Assembly (NCBI RefSeq): GCF_964019385.1
Contig: NC_088654.1
Span: forward strand, 9,861,434 to 9,925,433
DNA from: Sycon ciliatum
Lineage: Eukaryota; Porifera; Calcarea; Leucosolenida; Sycettidae
Reading direction: 5' to 3'
Length of the DNA: 64,000 nt
The notes under the pieces are model-generated. The model was not told the DNA's origin and ran no database searches. It worked only from the letters and a program-made list of their open reading frames with translations. This document shows, piece by piece, positions 52,035-62,745 of this stretch (within the stretch, counting starts at the first letter, position 1; every line of letters begins with the position of its first letter). A program made the translations under genes and the position numbers.

Positions 52035-52870
52035 AATAATAATATGTGGGATATTTCCATTCCCACAGATCGAGTAATAAAAGCAAACAGACCAGACCTG
52101 GTGCTGGTTCTGGATGATCGGGCACTGCTCTTGGACGTCAGTGTCCCATTGGACCACAGGGTCAATGAGAACGTGCAGGAGAAAATCAGCAAATACCTGC
52201 CCTTGGCAGCAGAGCTGAGGAGGATCTGGAACAAAAAGGTAACTATTGTTCCAGTTATCATTGGTGCTCTGGGTGGTGTGTCAGGAACGAGCCGCAGCCA
52301 CATCTTAAGCCTTGGGCTCCACGCGTCCGTGATCCAGCGGCTGCAGCAATGTGCTATTCCGGGCACCCTGAGAATTGTGCGGTCGGTGACTGGTCATGGA
52401 TGGGAGAGTGGCATGGTCGGAACGGTCGGTTGACCTTATGTTAGCCTGCCCGTAATGTCTCAATGTGTCTCAGTCTGTGTGTTTTATGATTGTGGTGCAT
52501 CATGTGCTGCGTGACGAGCTGAGAGGCGTGAATTTCTGCCATATGCCCCCAGTCATGTATTGTCTTTCTCTGCATTTGCCGTTTTATCTCGTCTGAGTTG
52601 GTCTTGCTTGGAGTGTCCCATGTGCAGCATGCTTGGTGTTTACTACTTGAGTAGTTCTGTTATACATGACCGTGATTTTTGTGAGTATCGAAGTTGGTAT
52701 AGTTGAATTTTTCTCTCATGAAGTTTATCAAAATTTTATTCAGGATTTTCTTTTATCTTCATTGATTGGTGCTTCACCCTTCGGTCATACGGATCCCGGT
52801 GCTGTGCTTCATGCCTCCTTTCAAGCTTTCTTTTTCTGATTTGGGAGTGAATAAAGTCGTCATAATAATA
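52035..52870 (+). mobile_element. 5'-truncated LINE with restriction-like endonuclease
   Basis: The insertion begins at an AAT run (52035-52045) and ends with an AATAAA-like signal and ATAATAATAA (about 52860-52870). Only the end of the ORF and the 3' UTR are present. Confidence 0.75.
52046..52433 (+). CDS. LINE C-terminal restriction-like endonuclease domain
   Basis: WDISIPTDRVIKANRPDLVL followed by DDRALLLDVSVPLD fits the RPD...D pattern of the nuclease that follows RT in R2-like LINEs. Then come NENVQEKISKYLPLAAELRRIW and VTIVPVIIGALGGVS, a block widespread in invertebrate LINE ORFs. The frame is open from the AAT tract to the stop at 52433. It is a different subfamily from the LINE ends at 1662 and 62990. 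Confidence 0.75.
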
Positions 52871-52895
52871 AAGGGTATCCAGTTCACCAGGATTT

Positions 52896-53419
52896 GTGGC
52901 CTTACTATTTTTCGTTTTCTCCGCGTTTTAGGTTGAAATCTGAACATAAAAAGTAGCACTGATGACGTCAGTCTGCTCATAATTTAAATTTGATATTGGA
53001 AACCGATGACAACTAAACCAATGTATCGACACAGACAATTTTGGTTGAAAAATATATGCATGCCAAAGTTATTACCAATACAAGTTTTGTACGCACACGA
53101 TCACCTTATTATACCTGAGCACATTCTTCTACACATGATCTACAAAAGTGTTCATTTGTGGCCTTACTATTTTTCGTTTTCTCCGCGTTTTAGGTTGAAA
53201 TCTGTACATAAAAAGTAGCACTGATGACGTCATTCTGCTCATAATTTAAATTTGATATTGGAAATCGATGACAACTAAACCAATGTATCGACACAGAAAA
53301 TTTTGGTTGAAAAATATATGCATGCCAAAGTTATTACCAATACAAGTTTTGTACGCACACGATCACCTTATTATACCTGAGCACATTCTTCTACACATGA
53401 TCTACAAAAGTGTTCATAG
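52896..53419. repeat. 262-bp tandem duplication
   Basis: The phrase GTGGCCTTACTATTTTTCG recurs at 52896 and 53158; the units differ at a handful of bases. It abuts the intron side of the exon at 53441. Confidence 0.95.
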
Positions 53420-53440
53420 AGCAGTAAGGTGAGAACTCAC

Positions 53441-53704
53441 CCTTGGAGCAAAATGTGTAGCGAAATCTGGTAGTTATTCGATCGTATTGTCTCCCATCAG
53501 TTGCAAGTGCCAATTTATTCGTAATTACAAACACCCAGGCAGGTTGGTCGCCAAATAATAGGTTGGAAAGACGTCTGTAGCAGTTCACCAGGTAGGTGCG
53601 AGGCAAAGTCATCCCATGTTGGTTGCAAGTATGCAGGGCTTCTTGGAAGTTCTGTCCATTGGTGTCTAAGAAGATTAAACTGTTAATCGGATCACATTGC
53701 AAGT
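53441..53704 (-). CDS. host-type internal exon, Cys-containing module (phase 1-1)
   Basis: Minus strand acceptor TACCTACAG and donor GTGAGT bound 264 nt that enter and leave in phase 1. The 87 residues include FQEALHTCNQHGMTLP, NCYRRLSNLLFGD, WVFVITNKLALATDG and YTFCSK. The Cys/Gly-Met/Pro/Cys/Trp/Thr-Asn-Lys-Leu/Cys order matches the exon at 31953-32348, so the two are probably homologous domains of one gene or of a tandem family. The spacing somewhat recalls a C-type-lectin-like domain, but key motifs are not clear enough to name it. Confidence 0.55.
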
Positions 53705-54296
53705 CTGTAGGTACATAATTTTACACACCCACACAACAGAGGCGAAAGGCTGTGTTAGCTGCAACTTAAAGTTTCACGCATCGGAGCGATCATCATCATC
53801 ATCATTCGTACATTGAGCACTCTACCTCGAGCTTCCTGGACCGGCCTTGTTTGTAATTTTACACACATTGATTGCTTTCACTGCCTGGATAGTAACCAGC
53901 AGCTGTCAATCTGTTCAACACTGTTTAAGTCCAAACTCCACAATATCCACTCTCTAGCTGTCCTCATTCACCACATAGGCCAGTAATTATACTCCAAGCT
54001 GTGACCAGACTACTTCAAAGTATAATAATTATATGGCTGCTTTGATGTACCCTTTATGGACGTCACATACCACATTTCTCCATTATAATCCGCACCTGTT
54101 TATAAGTCACACCCCTTATTAGGTTCGAGTGTAAAATAAATAGAAATATAGGTAGGATGTAACACTCGATTGTACGTTGTACCCCTTTCTTCATCTGAGA
54201 AATTTAGTATAAAATGTGTAACTTATATTGGGGGAAAATAGTATTGTTCGCGACACCGAAGATTGATGAACACATACCGCGCAAGTTACACGCACG

Positions 54297-54298
<2 letters not shown>
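53705..54298. other. no recognisable feature
   Basis: Probable intron of the minus-strand gene; a short ATC run at about 53790-53803. Confidence 0.35.

Positions 54299-54388
<90 letters not shown>
54299..54388. repeat. (CA)n microsatellite
   Basis: About 90 bp of CA dinucleotides with one TCG interruption; the Cys-Val ORFs on the minus strand are artefacts of it. Confidence 0.98.
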
Positions 54389-54392
<4 letters not shown>

Positions 54393-54505
54393 ATATTGGT
54401 AAAATAATAAAATTCGACTAAAATACACATTGAAACATGGTACAAGAACGAGGGGTCACTGTTGCTCACATCAATGCAGCGCAGCCAAATCAACTATGTT
54501 CACAC

Positions 54506-56710
54506 ACTTTTGTGCACAAGCACATGTTGTCCAGGCGTCAGGGGCCCAGCCTCCCTGCCCATCCGACCCGCCACACACAACCACGAAACTGAACTAAAGT
54601 GTAACATAATTATTCGACAAGGCGGAGACGGACAAACAAGAAGACCGTACACGACAAGGTAAACTGGAAACTGAAGAAAAACAAACATCATGGCAGTATA
54701 TGAGCATGCAAGCAAAACGAACAGATTGCATGACAATGAGGTAACCATTCCATGGTGGATGCACATACTGCACGTGCAACCAAAACAGTCCAACAGAGTC
54801 GAAAGGTGAACGCAAAACAAAACAAAACAAACCAAAGGATCACAACAAAATGATCCATGATCTTTCTTTCCAATAAAACCTATACGCAACAAATTCCGCA
54901 CCAAAGAGGTCTTAAAGGCTCTAAGAGGACCGTGTACACTCTGCAATACGCCATACTAATCATACTGACAAGAGGCCAAACATATACAAATGTAAGATCG
55001 AAACGCCAACATAACTACAACGAAAGTCAACATCCAGGCACTAACAAATCAAACCAATCCAACTAAGGGGGCCGTCCAAGGTTTCCAATGATATTTTCAA
55101 AACGAAAAGTTTTCGTTTGCATGTGGGTGAGTTTGACGGAGTTTCCCTTTGAAAATAATTATTGAATGCAGATGGAGAATGCCCAGTTACTTCTGGGTGT
55201 CGAAACCTGATATCAATATTTTTAATGGAATTCGTTTTACCTGAAGAAAAGGTGAGTGGATGGGAGGGGGCTGAAAAAATACTAAAACTTCTCGTTTTGT
55301 AAATAAAAACCATAACCCCGGAAGCCACCTAATCAAACACATCACAGCAGGAGCACCATCCAAACTCCGAGTCAAACTCACATTAGGTTATTTGGTCACG
55401 GTGCGTTTTCCTTCGCACCGTCCTTGTTGTAGAAACCAGCCACCCGCAGGAATTCCTGCCCAGAGCGCCTTCAGCTCCAACTCGCCTTTCTCGTTGTCTT
55501 GACCAGCCACGTCCCTGCCCTCAGCGCATTCAGCTACGACGAACCAGTTACTTATAGATTAATATATTTATATTTCAGCAGAAATCCCTGAGAGCTCGAT
55601 ACCGGGAAGGTAGAGCCGTGACACACTAGTCAGAACAACAGATGGCCTGATCAGTCACAACTTACAGCTTCATGCCGTCTCAGGCACTCACCAGGTGATA
55701 TGAACATCAAGAAAAGTACCCCACTATTTAGACCTTAGCAGATGGTACCGGGATACTTTTCAGTGAGCAGCCGATGTCCCCCCTGCCCCCCCCCCCCCCC
55801 CCCCCGTTTGAGCTCTTTCTCTAGCCGAAAGCCAGCAATGGATGGACTGAAAAGACTGGACATCGACTACTCACTGCAAAACATCCCAGTACCATCTGCT
55901 AAGGTCTAAATAGTGGGTTACTTTTGTTGATGTTCATATCACCTGGTGAGTGCCTGAGACGGCATGAAACTTTAAGTTGTGACTGATCAGGCCATCTGTT
56001 GTTCTGACTAGTGTGTATATATTTATATTTGATATTAATTTTAAAGGATTTCCCAAAGGCATAGCCTTTCGGGGGATCTCCTAACAGTAGGGGTGAAACG
56101 ATTAGTTCGAATATTCGAGTATTCGTTCGAAAATTTCAAAAGAGCGAGTATTCAAAATTTTGCACTCGATCGTTTTTTTTTTAGTATTGGCATTGTATTT
56201 TCTAAAACTTTTGTTGTACCGCTGATCCACTGGTATGCATGCGTTATGCATGGCTTTGAGTCAGTATTTTAAGACTTGGACGGTGCGATCACCACGGCAA
56301 GTAACATTCTGAGATATGAAAGTACTTGTTGTGTATCGGTAGAAAGACTTTTCATGGCTCTTTTTGTTGTGGTCCTTTCGTTGATTTTGGTTTGTTTTGC
56401 GTTCTGCTTTGACTCGTATTTGACTGGTTTTGGTTGCATGTATAGTTTGTACATGATCCAAGTAACGGTTACGTCATTGTCATACGTTGTGTTTTGTTGC
56501 GCGCATGCTCTTATGCTGCCATAAATGTTAGTCTTTTTCTTCAGTTTTCAGTTTACCTCGTCGTGTCCGGTCTTCTTGTCTGTCCGTCTCCGTCTTGTCA
56601 AGAAATTATGTAGAACTCTCAGTTCAGTTTCGTTGTTGTGTGTGGCGGGTCGGATGGGCAGGGAGGCTGGGCCCCTGACGCCTGGACAACATGTGCTCGT
56701 GCACAAAAGT
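54506..56710. repeat. diverged inverted pair, ~370-bp arms
   Basis: 54506-54870 and 56340-56710 are reverse complements at an estimated 75-85 per cent. The best-kept part is the block GGGCCCAGCCTCCCTGCCC. The minus frame of one and the plus frame of the other both read CVAGRMGREAGPLTPGQH, but I know no such protein. May be the ends of one large element or two inverted copies of a LINE UTR. Confidence 0.6.
55621..56016. mobile_element. foldback, 159-bp arms, with a C20 run in the loop
   Basis: Arms 55621-55779 and 55858-56016 share ACACACTAGTCAGAACAACA and AGGTGATATGAACATCA. A run of 20 C (55786-55805) lies in the loop. No coding sequence. Confidence 0.8.
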
Positions 56711-56756
56711 ACTGATGAAAATCGTTACTTTACACTCTGTACAAGATGTTGGTGAA

Positions 56757-57245
56757 TTTTGTTCTATGCTCAGAGATAATTTCTTCCGAATTGGTCGAGA
56801 ACTCGCAAATGTAATGCACTTTCACGGTCTGCTAAAATGCCTTGTAAAACTGCATAAGTCTGGAATTCATGCTGTGTTTCAGGCTCCCCGCTGCACTGGA
56901 ACAGCTTCCTTGCTTGCTAAGTTATCCATACCATCACTTCACCAAGTCCTTTTACAGAAGCTGCTTGTATTTGTTTTCCTCTCTATACATCGATCTGCAA
57001 GCTCTCTTTTTCAAGATTGTTTTGTATTACTTGCTCAGATACCACTTGCTGATCGCATAGTCACCCGTGGGCATCTGCATAATTTACTTCGCATCCCGTT
57101 CCTGCCCAATCCTGCTGGGAGATGATCTATCCAATTTCTGGGCAGAACCACATGGAACTCTCTACCCGATGCTACCCGCTCTCTAACAAACCTCGTTCAT
57201 TTCAAAAAATCTCTCTCCGATCTTGATCTCACTTCACTCTTTTAG
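56757..57245 (+). pseudogene. LINE reverse-transcriptase C-terminus
   Basis: RIVTRGHLHNLLRIPF, GR, then SIQFLGRTTWNSLPDATR and LVHFKKSLSDLDL is the standard end of CR1/jockey-type RTs (RGH..N.L..P...GR.SI...G...WN.LP...R...L..FK..L). An in-frame stop at 57123 interrupts it. Only the last ~160 codons remain. Confidence 0.65.
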
Positions 57246-57431
57246 CTATTGACAAACTATTACGTTCTGTCCCCTGTCCATCATCTACTGCCAACCCCCC
57301 CCCCCCCCCCATATTACCTTCAACCACAACACACATAGAATACACTGCTGCATGGTATTTATAATTGTACTGCTGATAGTCACGACATCTTATTATTTCC
57401 CATACTGTTCGTATTTGATCATATTAAGCTA
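57246..57431 (+). other. LINE 3' region with a C15 run
   Basis: Noncoding; 15 C at 57296-57310. Leads up to the TA target of the next element. Confidence 0.4.
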
Positions 57432-58387
57432 CTTGGTCCGGCTCATCGCAATTGTCGCTTATCTATCGACACTAAGAACAGGAGTTTTTTACCGCTCAGT
57501 GAAATTTCCAACAGGCATAGTGAGGAAGCATGATACATGAATACTCTCCGCCACAAGAAACAAGGTTCAGCAATGGAAGCAGGTGAAGCGAGTCGAAGAA
57601 AGGAAGCAAGGTAAGCAAAATGCACGAGCTAAATCAGCGAAGGAGCGCGTTCTTGCACTCACACTAGTAATACAGGTCCAGAGTTCATTCAACTCTGCAT
57701 CTCTCGAGCTGCCGCGCCATTACATGAGCTGACATTTGCTGGTGTCTAGCTGCTGGCGTAGACTGGTAGAGTATCTCTTGCGTTCTCAGCCTGTCGTATG
57801 GCAGCAATGGGAAAGGAACAGTTGTGGCTGTCACTTCGGTGCTTGAAGGCACCGTGTGTAGTGTGACCTGTGTGTCACCAGAGTGTGTTTCAACAAAGCC
57901 TTCGAATGAGGCATACATGCCTCTCCAGACAGCTTTCATACGCTCAGCTGGATACGCTGACCATGAATCTTGTAAGGCTGGTGCTAGGTCCACCAAGCGA
58001 AGGAATAACCAACACGTCGGCCGGGCGCATCGCATCAAAAACACCTTTCTTCTTCAGCATGATGCTGATACTCCTCTGCCGTGCATGCGTGCCTGTCACG
58101 CTCTCCAGGTCAGGATGTCTGTTGCCCCTGCTACATTTCCGGTCTTCAGGTCTCAGCGCTTGGCTTTTGGCAACACAGACAGTGAATGGCCAGATTCCCA
58201 CTTCCGAAAAAAAGTCGAACACATCGCGATTAAAAGCGCTAGTCGCGATCATTTTTGTTGGTGCCTCCTTTGATCTTGCCATCACAACCTCCCAAACAAA
58301 GGTAAGTTGGATATCTTGATTGTACTGGGTTTTACCTGTCCAAAAGTGTGTGAGGGATAAGCGACAATTGCGATTAGCCGGACCAAG
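57432..58387. mobile_element. TA-target DNA transposon, non-autonomous (element A)
   Basis: 32-bp terminal inverted repeats starting CTTGGTCCGGCT with one mismatch, flanked by TA on both sides (57430-57431, 58388-58389). The TA duplication suits Tc1/mariner-type transposases. ORFs inside (57824-58273, 57944-58285 minus) show no transposase motif. Confidence 0.75.
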
Positions 58388-58524
58388 TATTATACTATTT
58401 CTATTTTTTCATCATAGCCTAGGAGCTGTGGCATCATTTATGATCTACAGCAAGAAGGCAGCAATGCCTGTACCTATGGTGAAATAAACATATCATAACA
58501 TAACGTTACATAAATGTAACTAGA

Positions 58525-58712
58525 CACTCGGGACGTCGCATACCTCAGTACTCTGTCAACCTTTGGGCCTTGTCGTTGCACATTCTGACTGTATATAGTA
58601 TCTAGTTACAGTGGTGGACAGTTACACTTAACTTGTATCCATATGTCCTTTTCTTTTCTACCTTTATTATTGGCTCAACATCCGAGTTTCAAATTATACT
58701 AATAATAATAAC
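58525..58712 (+). repeat. repeat family R, partial copy with AAT end
   Basis: Carries CTCAGTACTCTGTCA, ACTTGTATCCATATGTCC and the full right end TATTATTGGCTCAACATCCG, followed by (AAT)4. Confidence 0.75.
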
Positions 58713-59734
58713 AGTGTCACAGCAGTCGCAGTCTGTTCTCTTTTCGTTTGACTAGCAGAGAATCATTTTAGAACAGTTGCCATACCGACGGGCACATCAT
58801 TCTTACCAGATTTCGCTAGGCCCGTGATCCATAGCATTTTTCTCTTACATTCGCCTTACGCCTGCTATCTCTTGCAGCGTTTGTCATCACTCATTGGGGT
58901 GCTATCGCTCACTGACAGATGCATGGCTAATTTTCACTCACACAGCTTCTATGCACAGCTATTTATTATTTCCTCCGTTCTCTTTTCTTGACAATTTGAA
59001 TTTTCCTTTCCATTCTTGTGCATGGCTTTACACGTCCATTTCTATCTTTTTGTGATCGCATCGCTGCGCCATGTTCTGGTATCTCTATGGCTACGATGAT
59101 TTTATAAGAAGAACGCTAGACCGAAAGACAATATTCCTGTTTTGTCTCGTTCTGTCAATGACAGCAAGAGGAATGTGTTATAAATAATACTACATAAGTC
59201 AACACTCCGAGTTGGTATTTTCTAGAAACTCGTAACCAGTAGGAGTTAGCAATTTTTTGTGGAGCTATGTCTAAGTAAGTTGCGGCTGCTGAAGACCTTA
59301 AAAGTATTGGGAAGTTTGTTAGATATGGCGATGTTCCGCTGCATACGGAAATTTGACATGTAGTCAAACCCAGTCATTTTAGAGTATAGTGGGCTTCTGC
59401 AAACAGAGTCCGTTTTAGACTCCAGTTGGTGGCAGTCAGGGAGGGTACGACTCGTTGGTGGCAATAAAACATAATTCAGCTGACTCCATTGAAAAATTAA
59501 TACAAAGCAAAATGTAAAATTTAGTTGGACTTGCAAGGTCAGTGCGAGTAACTGTACAATTCTTTTTATAATCTTTTTCCTGTTCACTTCTTTTTGTATT
59601 GGGTTTAGGGTTTATCGGGTGTTAGCGGCCGTCGTGAGTTCCCTTCGGGAACAGACACGATAATTTAATTTTTATTGGATTGCAGAACGACTACTCCGAT
59701 ACGAACTCTAAAACAAGAAAAATTATAATGAATG
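58713..59734. other. no recognisable feature
   Basis: Short ORFs such as 59246-59587 (minus) lack domains; no repeat border seen. Confidence 0.4.
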
Positions 59735-60147
59735 TGTTATCATTTTGTCCTTCCTTCTTTCTTTTTCTTGTTTGTTCATTTTTCCATTTGCAAGTTTGTT
59801 GTTAGCACACGCATTCGTTATTGCTCTCGCTTTGATTGTTAAAATTCACACTTGTAAATTTCACTGCTGTTGTTCTCAGTGTTATTTCTCTAACTTAGAT
59901 TTTCTATAATAGTTCAATTTTGTTCCAGGGTGACGGTCCTTTAGTACAACAACGATTCCTGATGAGTGTTGTACGAAAACTTGTTTGAATCCATATTTTT
60001 TCTCTACACCATTTCTTCATATTTTCATCTTTTTATTGCATATCGTCTCCATCGTTTTTACCTTGCCTGAATAAAGTACACAAATGTCGGTTCAGCTCGT
60101 TTTATTGATTGCGGTTATCAAATTATTGTCTCCTCGCCGTTTGTTAT
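59735..60147 (+). mobile_element. PLE copy I: 3' tail only
   Basis: Matches the tails of copies A and D, ends with the PLE terminal block TTGTCTCCTCGCCGTTTGTT and a short AAT run. No coding part. It also shows the uninterrupted site into which the BEL/Pao element inserted in copy D. Confidence 0.8.
59954..59991 (+). ncRNA. hammerhead ribozyme, PLE I tail
   Basis: Stem I GATTC/GAATC, CTGATGA, stem II GTG/TAC region, GAAA, stem III AAC/GTT closed by TT. Best-preserved member of the subfamily also seen at 1474 and 17327. Confidence 0.75.
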
Positions 60148-60379
60148 AATAATATGTAGCGCAGAAAAAAGAGATGTAGAAAGGAAAAAGGACATTTGGA
60201 AACAAGTTAAGAGTAACTCTCCACCACTGTAACTAGATACTATGTCCAGTCAGAAAGTGCAACAACTAGGCACAAAACTGACAGAGTACTGAGACATTGG
60301 ACTCTTCGGTATCTCCATAACCTTGAGCCTTCCGAGTTGGAAGGCTGTCGGTTAGCGCTACGGAGATGTGTTGAAGCTA

Positions 60380-61549
60380 CTTGGTCCGACTTATTAAAAT
60401 GTGCGCTTCACTTCAAAACTCAAGCATATGTACAAAGGAGCACCTGTACTAAAAAATCAACCAAGAGACGGTAGATAGATAACTACTGTGTCGTTTCTTG
60501 GCCTGACCTTCTAGTTTTCATCGCTGCTGGTGTCTCAGGGCGCATCTGCAAGTGCGTCAACCTGCAAAACGTCGACATTTTTTTCATCTCCTCCAAGCTA
60601 CACTGCGCTTCTTTGATTTTTTCACTCCATAGGCACGATTTAGACGATCGACTTCGCCTCCTCCTCGTGCTGCACGACTACCAGAATGGTGGCTGTAGGT
60701 GTTTTCGCCTGAAGCTCCCATGACACCTTCAAATGCGGCGAACAAGTAAACCACCACGCATAAAAAATCACTTCTGACCAACGTGTACCGTGCGGGTAGG
60801 TCTACTGATCATGAGTCTGATCTGTGTCGACATGTCATGCAGTCAGACCATGCGTGCTCTTCCCTGCCTGTTTCACTGGCCCCGGAGACTGGCGATCTTG
60901 TGACGCATCGCGATTAGATCGCGGCTCCGAGGACTCCGGACTGTATTCGCCGGATAATTCACCCTTTCTGCGCTTCAGTTTTCCAGCCAGGTTGTCGCCT
61001 AAAAGTCGACATCAAGGCCGGTTATTTATTTCGATCAACTTCTCGACGATCACTTCTGTGATCTTGATTCGTCGGCCGCCACATCGTGAACGACTGCGAG
61101 AGAGATCAGCAAACTGGACAGAGCGATGCTGGTGCTTTCTGCACGAGTTTCTGGATGACGCGTTTGCTGAAATGCTGCCAAGGAAACAGCGATTGCAGCG
61201 ATTTCAATCCGTCAGGAGGCACTCGAGAACGATCGCCCAGGAGGTTCTGGTACTCCGTGAAAATCCTCCATCGCAGCGGGTTGTGGATTTCAGCATCAGG
61301 CCTTCTCTGTGTTGCGCGAGAAGCAACAGGAGTCCTCTGACGACAAAATTTGGACGCAAAATTCTCGAGTCGACTAGGATCCCGAGCCGCTGCCTCCGTT
61401 GGAGTTGGAGCCATTTCTTCTTCAACATCACAAATTGACAACTGAAGGATAGTGTTTGGTAGCTATAAAGTTTATTCTGTCCTGAGATTATTTGAATTTG
61501 TTTGGTTGACGTTCGAAGCGAAACGCACATTTCAATAAGTCGGACCAAG
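60380..61549. mobile_element. TA-target DNA transposon (element B)
   Basis: Terminal inverted repeats of about 36 bp starting CTTGGTCCGACTTATT, with three mismatches, flanked by TA (60378-60379, 61550-61551). Ends are shared with element A. The minus-strand ORF 61106-61441 (111 codons) and others have no recognised domain. The R sequence without insertion reads TTGAAGCTAGGTGTC, which proves the TA duplication. Confidence 0.8.
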
Positions 61550-61653
61550 TAGGTGTCAGGACGTCGCATGTCTCAGTACTCTGTCAGTTTTGTGCCTAGT
61601 TGTTGCACTTTCTGACTGTATAGTGTCTAGTAACAGTGGTGGAGAGTTACTCT

Positions 61654-62671
61654 TTTTACCCTTTGCTGGTCTAACTCAATGTATGTGAGGGGTGGTCATG
61701 CAAATACATGTACACACAACCAGCAATAACTCAAGAACCATGTGATGTAGGTATTTGTAAACCATATATTTTCAAAATCTGTATGCCTGAACGCGTCCAG
61801 AAAATTCAATATGACTAGGTCCAGGCAAGGATAGGGCCCATGGTAGCCCTTCAAGTAATAGTTAAGAGAAAATACAATTGGGAATGAAATACACGAATAT
61901 CACAGCACGAAGGGCATACCAAGTTCGTGATGGAGCTGAAGTCGTACGATAAACAATCAGGTAAGGGCTACGTCTTTACAAGAAATGTAGGCTCTCTACA
62001 ATACCACCATTGAACACCAACACCTCACCATCGGCGATACGCCAGCAGCAGCAATTCCCATTCCACGATATCGCAGTTTCGGTTTGTTCATTTCAACGCT
62101 GCTCACGTCAGATTCACTCTCGCTCAGATGAGTACTCAGGTGCGAGCTTACACATGCCGTGATTCTCACGGCCAGGCGAATCAGCTGATCGCACCTGACG
62201 AGTCCTTCTGACAGTCGCTGTTGCCGTGTCGGCAGCAAGAAGGCTTCCTCTCTGTTTGGAGAATTTTGTTTCTTCATTCGTGGACGATATATTTTTGAAC
62301 TAGCAGGACTCAACGGAGCTCATTTTCTCAACACACTACACTGCAAAACCTCCCGGGAGATCCAGCCTGGACTGGTGATGTTACTGCTCTCAGAACACTT
62401 GTCAAACATGGCCCCAAGAGATGCACTCGCATTCTCAAAATGCGCGCATGGCGGATGGTCGTCTTTTCCAATTTCAACAAACTTCAGTCGATCGATACGG
62501 CAAAAATGTGTGTGGAAAGCATGGTTGTTTTGTACATCGTCAGAAAGCCTTGGACTTCAGCTACACGTAGAGCGCCACTTAAGCTGTCTCCTAGCAACAA
62601 GACCCCCCCCCCAAAAAGGGCCAAACGTACCGGTACTATAGTATCGATTCGCTTATGGTAGACCGGTTAAG
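61654..62671. mobile_element. TTAA-type element (element C)
   Basis: The left end CCCTTTGCTGGTCTA and the inverted right end CCCTTAACCGGTCTA; the site in uninterrupted R is CTCTTAACTCG. The left TTAA copy has changed. No transposase found. Confidence 0.6.
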
Positions 62672-62745
62672 GGTTAACTCGTTTCCATATGTCCTTTTTC
62701 CTTTCTACATCTATTATTGGCTCAATACCCGAGTTTCAAAATAAA

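Larger units (their letters stand above)
60170..62745. mobile_element. repeat family R, complete copy split by two DNA elements
   Basis: R sequence runs 60170-60379, resumes at 61552-61653, and resumes again at 62672-62745. The missing joints are filled by element B (TA site) and element C (TTAA-type site). R itself has inverted outer arms (60170-60290 against 61590-62700). Confidence 0.75.

Noticed and set aside
54191-54493. Cys-Val repeat protein on the minus strand
   Set aside because: It is a translation of the (CA)n microsatellite.
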